NCBI RefSeq assembly: GCF_013283645.1
Contig: NZ_JABEKV010000002.1
Coordinates: 69,798 to 133,797, forward strand
Source of the DNA: Sinorhizobium psoraleae
Lineage (GTDB): Bacteria > Pseudomonadota > Alphaproteobacteria > Rhizobiales > Rhizobiaceae
Direction: 5' to 3'
Length of the DNA stretch: 64,000 nucleotides
Numbering within the stretch: position 1 is the stretch's first letter; each line of letters opens with the position of its first letter. A model generated the notes under the pieces. That model was given only the letters and a program-made list of their open reading frames with translations. It ran no database searches and had not been told where the DNA came from. Positions 26,614 to 35,355 of the stretch are shown here, piece after piece. Made by a program: the position numbers and the translations under genes.

Positions 26614-26953
26614 CGCTTCCCTCCTGTTTCATTTCGCTGATGATTTCGTCCAATGCTTCGAAGCGGGCCTCAAAGAGCTTGCGATGCGCCTCGATCCACT
26701 CGGCCTCCGCCTTGAGGCTGCGTTTCCCAAGCTTGCAGGTTCTCACCCGTCCGACCTTCTGCGTGACGACGAGCCCCGCCCGCTCGAGAACTTGGACGTG
26801 CTTTTTCATGCCGGTCAGCGTCATCTGGAACTTATCCGCGAGACTGGTGATCGACGCGTCCCCTCGCCCAAGCTGATCGATGATCCCGCGGCGGGTCGCA
26901 TCGGATAGCGCCGCGAACGAGAGATCTAGCGAAGGACTTCCATACTGAACCAT
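26597..26953 (-). CDS. ArsR-family winged-helix repressor
   Basis: 118 residues. The ArsR DNA-binding domain is complete: LDLSFAALSDATRRGIIDQL, then ASITSLADKFQMTLTGMKKH and VQVLERAGLVVTQKVGR. There is no CxC metal site, so it belongs to the non-metal group linked with SRPBCC proteins. It is the first gene of a two-gene operon. Its ATG (complement of 26951-26953) lies inside a palindrome, suggesting self-repression and a very short or absent leader. Confidence 0.9.
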   Translation of the reverse strand: MVQYGSPSLDLSFAALSDATRRGIIDQLGRGDASITSLADKFQMTLTGMKKHVQVLERAGLVVTQKVGRVRTCKLGKRSLKAEAEWIEAHRKLFEARFEALDEIISEMKQEGSDETAN

Positions 26954-26963
26954 ATAGTTCAGT
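26944..26963. promoter_or_regulatory. Perfect inverted repeat across the ArsR start codon
   Basis: ACTGAAC (26944-26950) and GTTCAGT (26957-26963) are exact 7-base arms separated by six bases that contain the ATG on the minus strand. This is a plausible ArsR dimer site. Its placement over the start codon means repressor binding would block a leaderless or short-leader transcript. Confidence 0.6.
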
Positions 26964-27349
26964 GTCTAACCTGCTGGCGCAGGAAGCGCAAGCGTCTCGA
27001 AACTTTCTCTGCCGTAGACCGGTCATTCGAGGTCATGCACCGCGGCGGCGGCAGCAAATCGTCTGCTGCGGGTCAAGCGGACCTTCGAGCGCTGATGACG
27101 AATGTCGGCTTCAGCGCCTGCTCCCCGAAAGCAGTCCGCCGGCTAACGGCCCAGATCGGTCATTCATCCAAGCCGAGCTAATGACCGCAATTGGCGCACC
27201 CTGCTCATTCCGTTGAGCGAGACGAATGACCTACTTCCACCCATTGCGGACCTTGGCACCTAATACGATAAAAGGCTCAACTGGGGCCCCAAGCCTGCCG
27301 TGCCTCCCATCATGAAGATAGACGCAAAGCCAATCGCGCCTTTTCGACT
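26964..27349. other. Intergenic, no gene seen
   Basis: About 390 bases upstream of the ArsR operon. Frames are short and without protein pattern. The first 40 bases should hold the ArsR promoter on the minus strand. Nothing else could be identified. Confidence 0.35.
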
Positions 27350-27481
27350 TCCCCCCCCCATGAAGCAATCCTCTGTATGGTCGTTGACCAACCCCATCGC
27401 CTGGATAAAGGCATGAACGGTGGTGGGGCCGACAAATTCCCAGCCGCGCCTGCGCCATCCTTTCGAGAGTGCTTCGGAGGC
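27350..27481 (-). pseudogene. DNA-3-methyladenine glycosylase I remnant
   Basis: About 43 codons (PASEALSKGWRRRGWEFVGP, then TTVHAFIQAMGLVNDH) match the C-terminal part of Tag, which normally has SKxLSKxLKKRGFxFVGPT and MQAxGMVNDH. The catalytic glutamate region and zinc-binding N-terminus are absent, and a run of eight C bases follows near 27352. It cannot encode a working enzyme. Confidence 0.65.
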
Positions 27482-27849
27482 GGGCGAGGTCGAACGGCTT
27501 TGCGGCCGCGCACCATCATCGTCCGGCTCGAAAGCGCTGTCCGGCATCCTCAATAGGTCCACTTCGCTACTGCTGAAGTATCCCGGAGAGCCTGTAGGTA
27601 CCGTCCGCCTCGAGCGGCCCCCAACGCGCCCGGATAAACCGCTCCGGCACTTTTAAAGGCCTATACCCAAATTCTTCCGTTCAAGCTGCGTTCATGCAAA
27701 ACGCGCTATAAATCATTGAAAGACATGACGATGTTGCCGCCCAACAAAGGCTTGCAGGCGCTCCAACTATGCCCGGGAACCGGAGAAAGACCGAGCAAAG
27801 TCAAATGCCGGATGTCGCATGACGGCTGCCTCCCGAGGGAGTTGAAAAC
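27482..27849. other. Intergenic, no gene seen
   Basis: This stretch leads into the SH3-domain gene. I see no coding frame with protein-like pattern and no RNA gene. It should contain the promoter of the SH3 gene, but no convincing boxes were found. Confidence 0.35.
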
Positions 27850-28665
27850 GTGAAACGCACCCTTTTGAAAATTGCCGCAACCGGTATGCTTTTGCTTGCT
27901 CCGGCGATCGCTCAGGCGACAGAAGGCTTCGCGACGGCGAACGTCAATTTGCGCGCCGGCCCAAGCACGGCATATCCGGCGGTCACCGTAATTCCGGCCG
28001 GCGAATCCATCGAAATCTACGGCTGTCTTGCCGACGTGCCCTGGTGCGACGTGGAGTTCTACGGCGACCGTGGCTGGGTGCACGGCCGATATATACAGGT
28101 ACTTTATCAACAGCGCCGTGTTTATGTCGGCCCTCGATATTATCGCCCGCTCGGTATTCCCGCCGTTGTCTTCAGCTTCAGCAGCTATTGGGATCGTCAC
28201 TATCGCGACTATGACTTTTACCGCGATCGCGATCGCTGGCGCCGCGGATCGGACTTCTATCGCGTCCCCGACCGCCGTGCGGAACCTTACCGGCCGCCCC
28301 GCCGCAGACCTGAGTTCGAGCCGAGGCCGGCTCCGCCGCCGGAATTCGAACGGAGATGGGAGCGGAGGCCCGATTTTAGCCGTCCCCCTGAAAGACGCCG
28401 GGACTTTGATGATCGTCCGGATCGCCTCCCGGATTTCGATCGCGCGCCCAACCGCAGGCCGAACATCGACAGGCAGCGGGACTTTGACCGTGATCTGGGG
28501 CGCGGCGGCGATCGCAACCGCCGGAGCTTCGAACGTGGGGGCGATGACGGCGATCGAGTCATCCGCCGGGGCGACGACAACCGTAGCCGCCGCGATGGTG
28601 GCAATGACCGCCGCAGGCCGCAGCGACCTATCTGCCAACCCGGCGAACCGGGATGCCCGGACTAA
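27850..28665 (+). CDS. Secreted bacterial SH3-domain protein with Arg/Asp-rich tail
   Basis: 271 residues from GTG 27850. A signal peptide (LLKIAATGMLLLAPAIAQA) is followed by a bacterial SH3 domain: ATANVNLRAGPSTAYPAVTV, IPAGESIEIYGC, WCDVEFYGDRGWVHGRYIQV. The remaining 160 residues are low-complexity and rich in Arg, Asp, Pro and Phe (RRPDF, RRRDFDDRPDR, DRDLGRGGDR repeats), ending in GEPGCPD. SH3 domains of this type usually bind peptidoglycan or other envelope polymers, so an envelope role is likely. Short SH3 proteins with Tyr/Arg-rich tails are frequent in rhizobia; the function is not established. Confidence 0.8.
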   Translation: MKRTLLKIAATGMLLLAPAIAQATEGFATANVNLRAGPSTAYPAVTVIPAGESIEIYGCLADVPWCDVEFYGDRGWVHGRYIQVLYQQRRVYVGPRYYRPLGIPAVVFSFSSYWDRHYRDYDFYRDRDRWRRGSDFYRVPDRRAEPYRPPRRRPEFEPRPAPPPEFERRWERRPDFSRPPERRRDFDDRPDRLPDFDRAPNRRPNIDRQRDFDRDLGRGGDRNRRSFERGGDDGDRVIRRGDDNRSRRDGGNDRRRPQRPICQPGEPGCPD

Positions 28666-28858
28666 TGCGGTCCAGGGGCGGCAGAGATGCCGCCGCCCGA
28701 AGGCGCCGCACCCGTTGGAGCGAAAGCGGTTTTCGTGTTGCCGAAATTTAGGGAGTAGTACCGACCGAGTTCGGTCCATCTGTCGAAAATCCACCGGACA
28801 GAGCGCGCCATTTCCGATATCATTGGATCTCCAAGGAACCGACGAGCCCCGTCCGATC

Positions 28859-29437
28859 TCAAAGAGCGGCATGGCGATCGGATTGCATTCCTCTCGTATC
28901 GATCGTGTGCGCCTGCGCGAACTGGAAATTGTCCTTCACCGTTGCCGCCACGATGGCGTCATGAAGTCGGCCGCTCATGAAAAGCCGATTTTCAAGTTTG
29001 CGCTCGTGCCAGAGGTCTGCCCCCTCGAAGGCCGCCGTTGTCAGCGCAATATCGCCATCCTCGAGATCATAGGTGGCCCACAAGTCGTAGCCGTCCCGCT
29101 CCATCGTTCGGCGAGGACGAAGTTTTCGACTTTCGCTCGGGACGAAACTGTCTTTCACCGCGCCAAAATTGAGGAAATAGAAGGGCCCCGGCAACCGTGT
29201 CGTCTTGTCAGCTTCGTAAATCGGAAACTCGACCAATCCCCCTCCGCCGAGGTCGAAATCTTTCAGCACCTCGGCAAGCCTACCCTTCACCGCATAGAAC
29301 GGACCCGCCGTAAAGAGATCTCCAACACGCTTCCAGTTGGCGAGGGCATCGGCTGTCAGCTGAAACCGACACACCTGCCGCCATCAAACCCCAGCGGGAA
29401 GGACGATCTTGCGCTCGATCGAAGCTGCGTGAAACAT
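28859..29437 (-). pseudogene. imm11 (DUF1629)-like immunity protein with in-frame stop
   Basis: From ATG 29437 the frame reads MFHAASIERKIVLPAGV, then TGA, then continues without shift as WRQVCRFQLTADALANWKRV to the end at 28859. If not read from the first ATG, translation could begin at GTG 29374 (171 residues). The body has imm11 features: LAEVLKDFDLGGGGLVEFPI, YEADKTTRLPGPFYFLN, GAVKDSFVPSESRKL and MSGRLHDAIVAATVKDNFQF. Such proteins protect against polymorphic toxins. No toxin gene is visible here, so it is an orphan. The stop codon suggests decay or a shortened start. Confidence 0.55.
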
Positions 29438-29710
29438 GCGTCGCTCCCGCAACTTAAGGTCGGGGATGGCAGGCTGCGGACGGCGGCCACGGTGTGCGGC
29501 TGGACGTGAAATCCCTCGCCTTGATGGGATACGAACCCGCGGCCCCTGCAGTTTTTAAGTTTCATGGGTACGATGTCGACGCATATCGCTTGCTAGGCCG
29601 CACTTGCTTTAGGCTTGGGGGCGCCCGCGACCGGGCAAAAATGCCCACGTTGCTGGATTTGCACATCCTACGACGGACGCATCAGAGTGGAGACCAGGCG
29701 TAGATTTCAT

Positions 29711-29737
29711 CACCAAATGGTGCTATCCATAACACCA
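29711..29737. promoter_or_regulatory. Candidate VapBC operator (three half-sites)
   Basis: CACCA-AA-TGGTG (29711-29722) is a perfect inverted repeat. The second half TGGTG is then followed ten bases later by CACCA (29733-29737), giving a second palindrome with symmetric TAT/ATA inside. The block ends 18 bases before the vapB ATG. Overlapping inverted half-sites upstream of an antitoxin gene are the usual layout for VapBC autoregulation. Confidence 0.5.
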
Positions 29738-29755
29738 GAATCAGGAAACCAAACG

Positions 29756-29956
29756 ATGCGATCGACTATCAACCTCGACGACACCCTCATGGAAAGGGCT
29801 AGGTCCCTAACCGGCACGAAAGAAACCGCCGCCCTGGTCCGCCAAGCGTTGGAGACGCTTGTTCGTGTGGAGTCGGGAAAACGCCTCATCGCGCTCGGGG
29901 GAACTATGCCGGATGCGGAGGCAGCCCCACGCCGCCGGAGCGCAGCTGCCAAGTGA
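29756..29956 (+). CDS. vapB: VapB-type antitoxin
   Basis: 66 residues from ATG 29756. The N-terminus (MRSTINLDDTLMERARSLTG) is a ribbon-helix-helix/type II VapB domain: a beta strand with alternating residues, then two helices (KETAALVRQALETLVRVE). The tail (LIALGGTMPDAEAAP) is the usual toxin-wrapping part with a GG and acidic residue. It overlaps vapC by four bases (GTGA), so translation is coupled. It should neutralise VapC and, with it, bind the operator just upstream. Confidence 0.85.
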   Translation: MRSTINLDDTLMERARSLTGTKETAALVRQALETLVRVESGKRLIALGGTMPDAEAAPRRRSAAAK

Positions 29957-30336
29957 TACTTGCTGACACTTCCATCTGGATTGATCATTTCCGGCATGCC
30001 GATTCAGAGCTGCGTAGGATTATCGAGGACGATCGTCTCCTCTGCCATCCGGCCGTGATTGGAGAACTCGCACTTGGCAGTCTTCGGGATCGTAGCAGCG
30101 TGATAGCTTTCCTGGCGGCTCAGCGAGAAGCGTTCGTCGCAACGCACGACGAAGTCATGACCATGATTGATCGCCACGCCATTTTCAGTATGGGCATTGG
30201 CTACACAGATGCCCACTTGATGGCCTCAGTTCTCCTCGATCAGCGAGCGGCTTTGTGGACCAGAGACAAGCGTCTGCGGACAGCGGCCGAAAAGGCGGGG
30301 GCTTCACTGCACACGCCTACCAATGCGCGAAACTAA
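29953..30336 (+). CDS. vapC: VapC-type PIN-domain ribonuclease toxin
   Basis: 127 residues from GTG 29953. The PIN-domain acids are in place: D5 (MILADTSIWIDHF), E38 (AVIGELALG), D86 (GYTDAHLMAS) and D105 (LWTRDKRL). These bind the metal used to cut RNA, often tRNA or rRNA. The gene is intact and paired with an intact vapB, so the module is probably active. It is followed by a transposase remnant and lies in an island-like region; such modules are often kept by addiction. Confidence 0.9.
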   Translation: MILADTSIWIDHFRHADSELRRIIEDDRLLCHPAVIGELALGSLRDRSSVIAFLAAQREAFVATHDEVMTMIDRHAIFSMGIGYTDAHLMASVLLDQRAALWTRDKRLRTAAEKAGASLHTPTNARN

Positions 30337-30529
30337 ATGCTGAATCAAAGCGATAGCCGTTGCTCATGCTGGTCGTCAGCCGCATGAGCGCAGAGTTCCG
30401 TTCGATACATTATGCGATCTTCTTGGCCCAGAACATGAACATCCTCGCAGCAGGCGTGTACAGGGCTCGTTGTCGCTTGGCAGTTAATCGGGGTCATCCT
30501 CAATTTGTGTGGTTCACTCCCCGTTAGAC

Positions 30530-30897
30530 ATGATGCCGCTATGGTCGGGCATGCAAACGAAAACGAAATGGTCGCCCGGCCCAGGGGCAAAAGTTCTGGG
30601 TGTCGCGCTCACAAACGATGATGGTTGGGTTGTTTCCGCTTCCGGACCAGCCTTCGGCATTTGCCCTGATTGCGGACGGCGGACCCGAAATCGGCATGGC
30701 TGGTCCAACCGAAGCCTTCAGGATCTGCCGGTCCAGGGCAAGACCGTAACGGTTAAGCTTCGGTTGAGCCGCTGGCGGTGCGCACACCAAAAATGTGAAC
30801 GACAAACATTCACCGACCAACTGCCGACGATTGCTCCCCCTTATGCGCGCCGGACAAGGAGGGTCTCCGAGATTGTCAGTCTGCTCGGCCATAGTGC
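30530..30897 (+). pseudogene. ISL3-family transposase N-terminal fragment
   Basis: From ATG 30530 the frame shows the ISL3 zinc-finger start: CPDCGRRTRNRHGWSNRSLQ, DLPVQGKTVTVKLRLSRWRC and CERQTFTDQLPTIAPPYARR. Homology ends at about SLLGHSA (30897), where sequence of another transposase in the opposite direction begins. The DDE catalytic domain is missing. It was cut by a later insertion or deletion. Confidence 0.75.
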
Positions 30898-31846
30898 GCG
30901 GCGACCATTGATGTTCTGCGCCACATGGGGCGTCACCTTCATCGACCGCAAATCTTTGACGAAGTCCTTTGTGTCATAGGCCTTGTCGGCACCCAGCGTG
31001 ATCGTTCTTGGCCGATCGGCCAGGGGTTCGATCATGCGCAGCGCCGCGACCCGTTCGGCATATCCGCTGGCCTCAGTCAGGCAGGCATCGACCAGCAGGC
31101 CATGGCGGTTTTCCATCAGCCCGTGCCCCATGAAGCACAGCTTGGCCTCCTTGCCTTTGCCCTTCCTATAAAGTCTTGCATCGGGGTCGGTCGTTGAAGC
31201 ATGCGTCTCGTTGGAACGCCTTTCGCCGTGGAAGTCTGCGTCCGCATTTCGACCGCCGCCATCCGACGGTGGTTCGCCCGAGCTCTCCTTCGGCTTGAAG
31301 CTCTTGATCGACGCCCAGGCTTCGATCAGCGTGCCATCGACAGAGAAGTGGTCCGTTGACAGCAACCGCTTTACCTTGGGCTGCGAAAGGATCGCACCGA
31401 GGAACTTCCCAGCAATGTCGCCTTCGAGCAACCGATCGCGGTTTTTCGAAAACACCGAATGGTCCCAAGCTGGATCGTCAATGCCAATGCCTACGAACCA
31501 GCGGAACAGAAGGTCGTATTCCAGCCGCTCCATCAAAAGCCGCTCAGAGCGGATCGAATAGAAGGCTTGCAAAAGCATGGCGCGCAGAAGCTTCTCAGGC
31601 GCAATCGATGGCCGCCCGATCGGCGAATAGAGCGCTGCAAACTCCCGTTCCAGCAAAACCAGAGCGTCGTTCACGATCTGCCGGATTGCCCGCAGCGGAT
31701 GATCACGACGAACCCGATCCTCCAGATCGACATAGCTGAAGAGTTCACCCGTTCTCACATCGCCGCCGCGCATGCATCACTCCAAACTCGATGACGCGAG
31801 TGAATCACGGCGAAAGCCTCCAGGCCAGCTTCTTTTTTCAACAGCC
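30898..31846 (-). mobile_element. IS5-type insertion sequence, 3' truncated
   Basis: The transposase starts at ATG 31773 (MRGGDVRTGELFSYVDLEDR) and has SVDGTLIEAW and TLGADKAYDTKDF with the first two catalytic aspartates. It reads as normal until HVAQNINGRR at about 30900, then runs into the end of the ISL3 fragment. The last 60 or so residues with the catalytic glutamate are missing. The 5' end of the element lies near 31846, where TTCAACAGCC (a typical inverted repeat end) meets the phospholipase D gene. Only one end is left, so it cannot move by itself. Confidence 0.8.
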
Positions 31847-31849
31847 TGC

Positions 31850-32482
31850 TAGGTCGCGAAAGTTCGAAAGCTCGGCAGCGTCGAAATAAGCATCGCCAAT
31901 ATTGCGCCCGCCGGCGATCGCGAGCCGGCCGTCCGCTATCCAAAGCTTGTTGTGCATGCGGCGCGTTGCGCTGAAGGCGCGGATGGCCATTTCGAAACCC
32001 CGCCGAAAGCGGTCCCTTCGCGCGCGGCTCGGATTGAACAGGCGGACGTCTATGTTCGGGTGCGCGTCAAGCGAGATGCACAGGCGATCATGGATCCCTG
32101 CATTGATATCATCGAGCAGCAATCGAATGCGCACGCCGCGGTCGGCGGCCATGACGAGTTCGCGCGTCAGCAGAAAACCGGTCAGATCGTCCTTCCAGTA
32201 ATAATATTGCAGGTCGAGGCTGCGCCCGGCTCGCCGCGCGGAGTGCGCTCTCGCGACAAAGGCCTCGATGCTGTCGGATATCAGCGCGACGCCGTTTTGA
32301 TGGGGATGGTCGAGCAGGATCTGGCCGATATCCAGGTCGATCGCGGTTTCGTTCTCGGCGACGGGCAGTGCAAAGGACGGCTGTGCCTGGGGGCGGCGTC
32401 CGAGCCGTCCATAGATATAAAGGATCATCGCGCCGACGAGGGCGATCAGAACGGCAAGAGAGACCGCAAACCAGGGGATCAT
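31850..32482 (-). pseudogene. Phospholipase D/cardiolipin synthase-like protein, C-terminus cut by IS
   Basis: About 210 residues from ATG 32482. A membrane anchor (WFAVSLAVLIALVGAMILYI) is followed by the first half of a PLD-family enzyme: SLDLQYYYWKDDLTGFLLTR, IRLLLDDINAG and the first HKD motif MHNKLWIADGR, then GGRNIGDAYFDA. Intact members are near 500 residues and need a second HKD motif. Here the gene stops inside the IS end at about 31838-31850, so the second active-site half is lost. It starts 19 bases after the neighbouring exonuclease-fold gene, forming a former operon. Confidence 0.85.
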
Positions 32483-32501
32483 CGCAGCCCGCCTCAGCCT
32501 G

Positions 32502-33359
32502 CTACGCCGAGCCCGTCCCGATCAGCTCGGCGCGAACCGGATCGTTATCGCTTTTGTGAGCCGCCTTCAGGTCAATCGAGGCCTTGACCGGCAGATGGTC
32601 CGAGGCAACGCGCGCCAGGGGTGTGTCGTGGACCGCCACGGATGTCACCAGATGATGCGGATTGCCAAGCACACGATCGAGCGGCAGAAGCGGAAAACGC
32701 GACGGAAAACTGGCGACGGCCGCGTGCGAAGGATCGAAGATCGGGCTCAGAAAACTGAGCGATGAACGCTTGCCCATGCGCCATTCGTTGAGATCGCCGA
32801 TAAGCAGCGTCGGCCGCCCGACCCCATCGGCTGCGGCACGCAGAATGGCCTCGGCCTGCCGCGCCCGGGAGTGGCGCAAAAGGCCGAGGTGAGCGGCGAT
32901 CACCCGCAGCGGCCCGGCCTTGAGGTCGAGATCGACGACCAGGGCGCCGCGCGGCTCGACACCGGGCAGCTTCAACTGGCGGAGATCGGAAACAGCCCCT
33001 TCTCTCAGCAAGAGGACGTTGCCGTGCCAGCCGTGCCCCTTGGCTGAAAAGGGCGAGATCGGCACGGAAACCAGATGGGCCTCGCGCCGCAGGTGCTCGA
33101 GGTCGAGGAGCCCGGCGCGTTCGCCGAAACGCTGATCCGCTTCTTGCAGGGCGACGATATCCGCACCGATCTCGCTGATGACCTGGGCCGTGCGCGCCGG
33201 GTCAAACCGGCCGTCGGTGCCGACACATTTATGGATATTGTAGGAGGCTATGACGATGTCTCCGCGCTCCACCGCCGCATCGCGCCCAATAACCGTGGGC
33301 CGTCGTTTGCGGATCGCCGCAAGAATGCCCGCGGATAAACTGTTCTGTACTTTTGCCAT
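32502..33359 (-). CDS. Endonuclease/exonuclease/phosphatase-fold protein
   Basis: 285 residues from ATG 33359 (AGGGAG upstream); in-frame starts farther up exist. The EEP fold is clear: IVIASYNIHKCVGTDGRF, DIVALQEADQRF, IAAHLGLL, LLIGDLNEW and the terminal ASDHLPVKASIDL, with the catalytic Asn/Glu/Asp/His all present. Such proteins can be phosphodiesterases acting on DNA, phosphoinositides or lipids. It was probably co-transcribed with the PLD-like gene, which suggests membrane lipid metabolism. Substrate unknown. Confidence 0.85.
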   Translation of the reverse strand: MAKVQNSLSAGILAAIRKRRPTVIGRDAAVERGDIVIASYNIHKCVGTDGRFDPARTAQVISEIGADIVALQEADQRFGERAGLLDLEHLRREAHLVSVPISPFSAKGHGWHGNVLLLREGAVSDLRQLKLPGVEPRGALVVDLDLKAGPLRVIAAHLGLLRHSRARQAEAILRAAADGVGRPTLLIGDLNEWRMGKRSSLSFLSPIFDPSHAAVASFPSRFPLLPLDRVLGNPHHLVTSVAVHDTPLARVASDHLPVKASIDLKAAHKSDNDPVRAELIGTGSA

Positions 33360-33576
33360 GCCGCTCCCTGCTTGCTGCCGCATCATGCTCAAATAAGTCG
33401 CCCCGTGCCACTGAAAAAGTCCGGCTCCTGCATGTTGTTCCTTCCCTCGGGATCGCGGGGCTCCCGTCGTGAGCCGCACGCACGTTCGCCGGCTGATTAC
33501 GCTTGCGGTACCTGCATCCGGCGCAATAGAGATGCAGATGAAGCAGCGAGCCTATCCTTACGTGAAGAGTTGAGTC

Positions 33577-34824
33577 ATGCCTGTAATTCCCGGTCTCTCC
33601 ATCGACGGTTCCACCCGGCGCGTTTCTCTTGACGTTCGCAATCCGGATTTCTTCTGCAATCCGCTCCCCGCCTATGCAGCGCTGCATGCACAATGTCCCG
33701 CCTTCTTCTGGGAAGAGCCGCAGCAATGGTATTTTGCGGGCTACGACCAGGTGAACGGCCTTCTGCGCGACCGCCGTTTCGGCCGCCAGATCCTGCATGT
33801 CGCGACGCGCGACGAACTCGGGATGCCAGAGCCGAAACCGCATCTGAAGGATTTCGATGCGCTGGAGGCACATTCGCTGCTGGAACTGGAGCCGCCGGCG
33901 CACACCCGGCTGAGGACGCTCGTCAACCGCGCTTTCGTGTCGCGGCAGATCGAGCAGCTGAGACCGGAGATCGAGGCGCTCTCGCATGCCGTCATCGATG
34001 GTTTCGAGAAGAACGGCGAGGTGGAATTGCTGAAGACCTACGCCGAGACGATCCCGGTGACGATCATCGCGCGCATGCTTGGTATTCCGGTGGAAGCGGC
34101 CCCTCGCCTCCTCGACTGGTCTCATCGCATGGTCCGGATGTACGTGTTCAATCCGACCTTCGAAACCGAGCTCGACGCCAATCAAGCGTCGGCGGAATTC
34201 GCCGCCTACCTGACAGACATCATCGCTGAAAAGCGCGCCAATCCGGCCGACGATCTGTTGACGCATATGATCACGTCCGAAAAGGACGGGGAACGACTGT
34301 CGGACGCCGAACTGATGTCGACGGCGGTCCTGCTCTTGAATGCCGGCCACGAGGCGACGGTCCACCAGATCGGCAATGCGGTGCGGACGATCCTTCAATC
34401 GGGTCTTTCGCCGTCTGAACTGTTCGCGAGCGAGGAAACGACCGAACGGACCATCGAAGAATGCCTCCGCTTCGCGGCACCGCTGCATATCTTCCAGCGC
34501 TATGCGCTTGCAGATATCGAGCTCGAGGATGGCATCACCCTGAAAAAGGGCGACAAAATCGGACTAATGCTGGGTGCAGCCAATGTAGACCCGCGGAAGT
34601 TCTCGGCGCCCGATACATTCAAACCCTACCGGGACGAGGGCCCCAATGTTTCGTTCGGTGCGGGTCTGCACTTCTGTATCGGCGCGCCGCTGGCACGGCT
34701 CGAACTCAGGCTTTCCCTGCCGATCCTTTTCAAGCGTCTGCCGGGGATGCGGCTCATGCACGAGCCGCATGTCAAGGATAGCTTCCATTTCCACGGTCTG
34801 GAGCGCCTGGATCTCGTCTGGTAG
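33577..34824 (+). CDS. Cytochrome P450
   Basis: 415 residues, soluble bacterial class I type. Haem-thiolate motif FGAGLHFCIGAPLARLE with the cysteine at residue 367, I-helix LLNAGHEATVHQIGN and ExxR in EECLRFAAP are all present. There is an acidic N-terminal region and no membrane anchor. Redox partners (ferredoxin, reductase) are not in the window. It is divergent from the exonuclease-fold gene. The substrate is unknown; the family includes hydroxylases of fatty acids, terpenes and xenobiotics. Confidence 0.93.
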   Translation: MPVIPGLSIDGSTRRVSLDVRNPDFFCNPLPAYAALHAQCPAFFWEEPQQWYFAGYDQVNGLLRDRRFGRQILHVATRDELGMPEPKPHLKDFDALEAHSLLELEPPAHTRLRTLVNRAFVSRQIEQLRPEIEALSHAVIDGFEKNGEVELLKTYAETIPVTIIARMLGIPVEAAPRLLDWSHRMVRMYVFNPTFETELDANQASAEFAAYLTDIIAEKRANPADDLLTHMITSEKDGERLSDAELMSTAVLLLNAGHEATVHQIGNAVRTILQSGLSPSELFASEETTERTIEECLRFAAPLHIFQRYALADIELEDGITLKKGDKIGLMLGAANVDPRKFSAPDTFKPYRDEGPNVSFGAGLHFCIGAPLARLELRLSLPILFKRLPGMRLMHEPHVKDSFHFHGLERLDLVW

Positions 34825-34963
34825 ACGGCTCCTCGGCGCGCTGCACCCCGTAGCGTTCCGCCGGTCGATCGCGGGAGAGATCGGGCACGAGTATCATGCG
34901 CGCCCGGAAGAGCGCCAGCGTTATGACGATGTTATTGCGCCAAACGGCCCCAAAATCTCCCTG

Positions 34964-35308
34964 CTACAGGCGGATAACATAGTCCTTGCGAGTCGTTTCA
35001 ACGACTTCCCAGGTTCCCTTGAAACCGGGCCTGAGAATCATGCTGTCGCCGGCTCTGAGGTGCACGGACTCCTGCCCCTCCTCGGTTACGATCGAATGGC
35101 CGGACAGAACGTGGAAATATTCCCATTCCTCGTAGACGATCCGCCACTTTCCGGGCGTCGCCTCCCAGATGCCCGCGTAGAGGCCACCATCCGCCTCCTC
35201 CAAGTTCCAGGTGCGAAACTGCGGGTTTCCGGAAATCAGCCGGTCAGGCGCCGGCGCTCCAATTTCCGCTTCGGCAGAAGACAGATCGAACTTCAAGAAA
35301 CTGCTCAT
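34964..35308 (-). CDS. Cupin-domain protein
   Basis: 114 residues from ATG 35308. One cupin barrel: GIWEATPGKWRIVYEEWEYF, HVLSGHSIVTEEG and DSMILRPGFKGTWEVVE. The first motif keeps only part of the usual metal-binding histidines (EWEYFH), and the second lacks a histidine, so it may not bind metal as a dioxygenase would. Resembles the small cupins of COG3450 type. It lies 47 bases upstream of metY on the same strand, but no functional link is evident. Confidence 0.8.
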   Translation of the reverse strand: MSSFLKFDLSSAEAEIGAPAPDRLISGNPQFRTWNLEEADGGLYAGIWEATPGKWRIVYEEWEYFHVLSGHSIVTEEGQESVHLRAGDSMILRPGFKGTWEVVETTRKDYVIRL

Positions 35309-35355
35309 GATGCACCTATCTGGCAAACGCGCCTGAACGCCGCGTCGCTCCTTTT

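Noticed and set aside
27706..28872. Minus-strand 388-codon frame opposite the SH3 gene
   Set aside because: The Ala/Val/Ile-rich pattern arises from the antisense of Arg/Asp codons; the plus strand has a signal peptide and SH3 domain.
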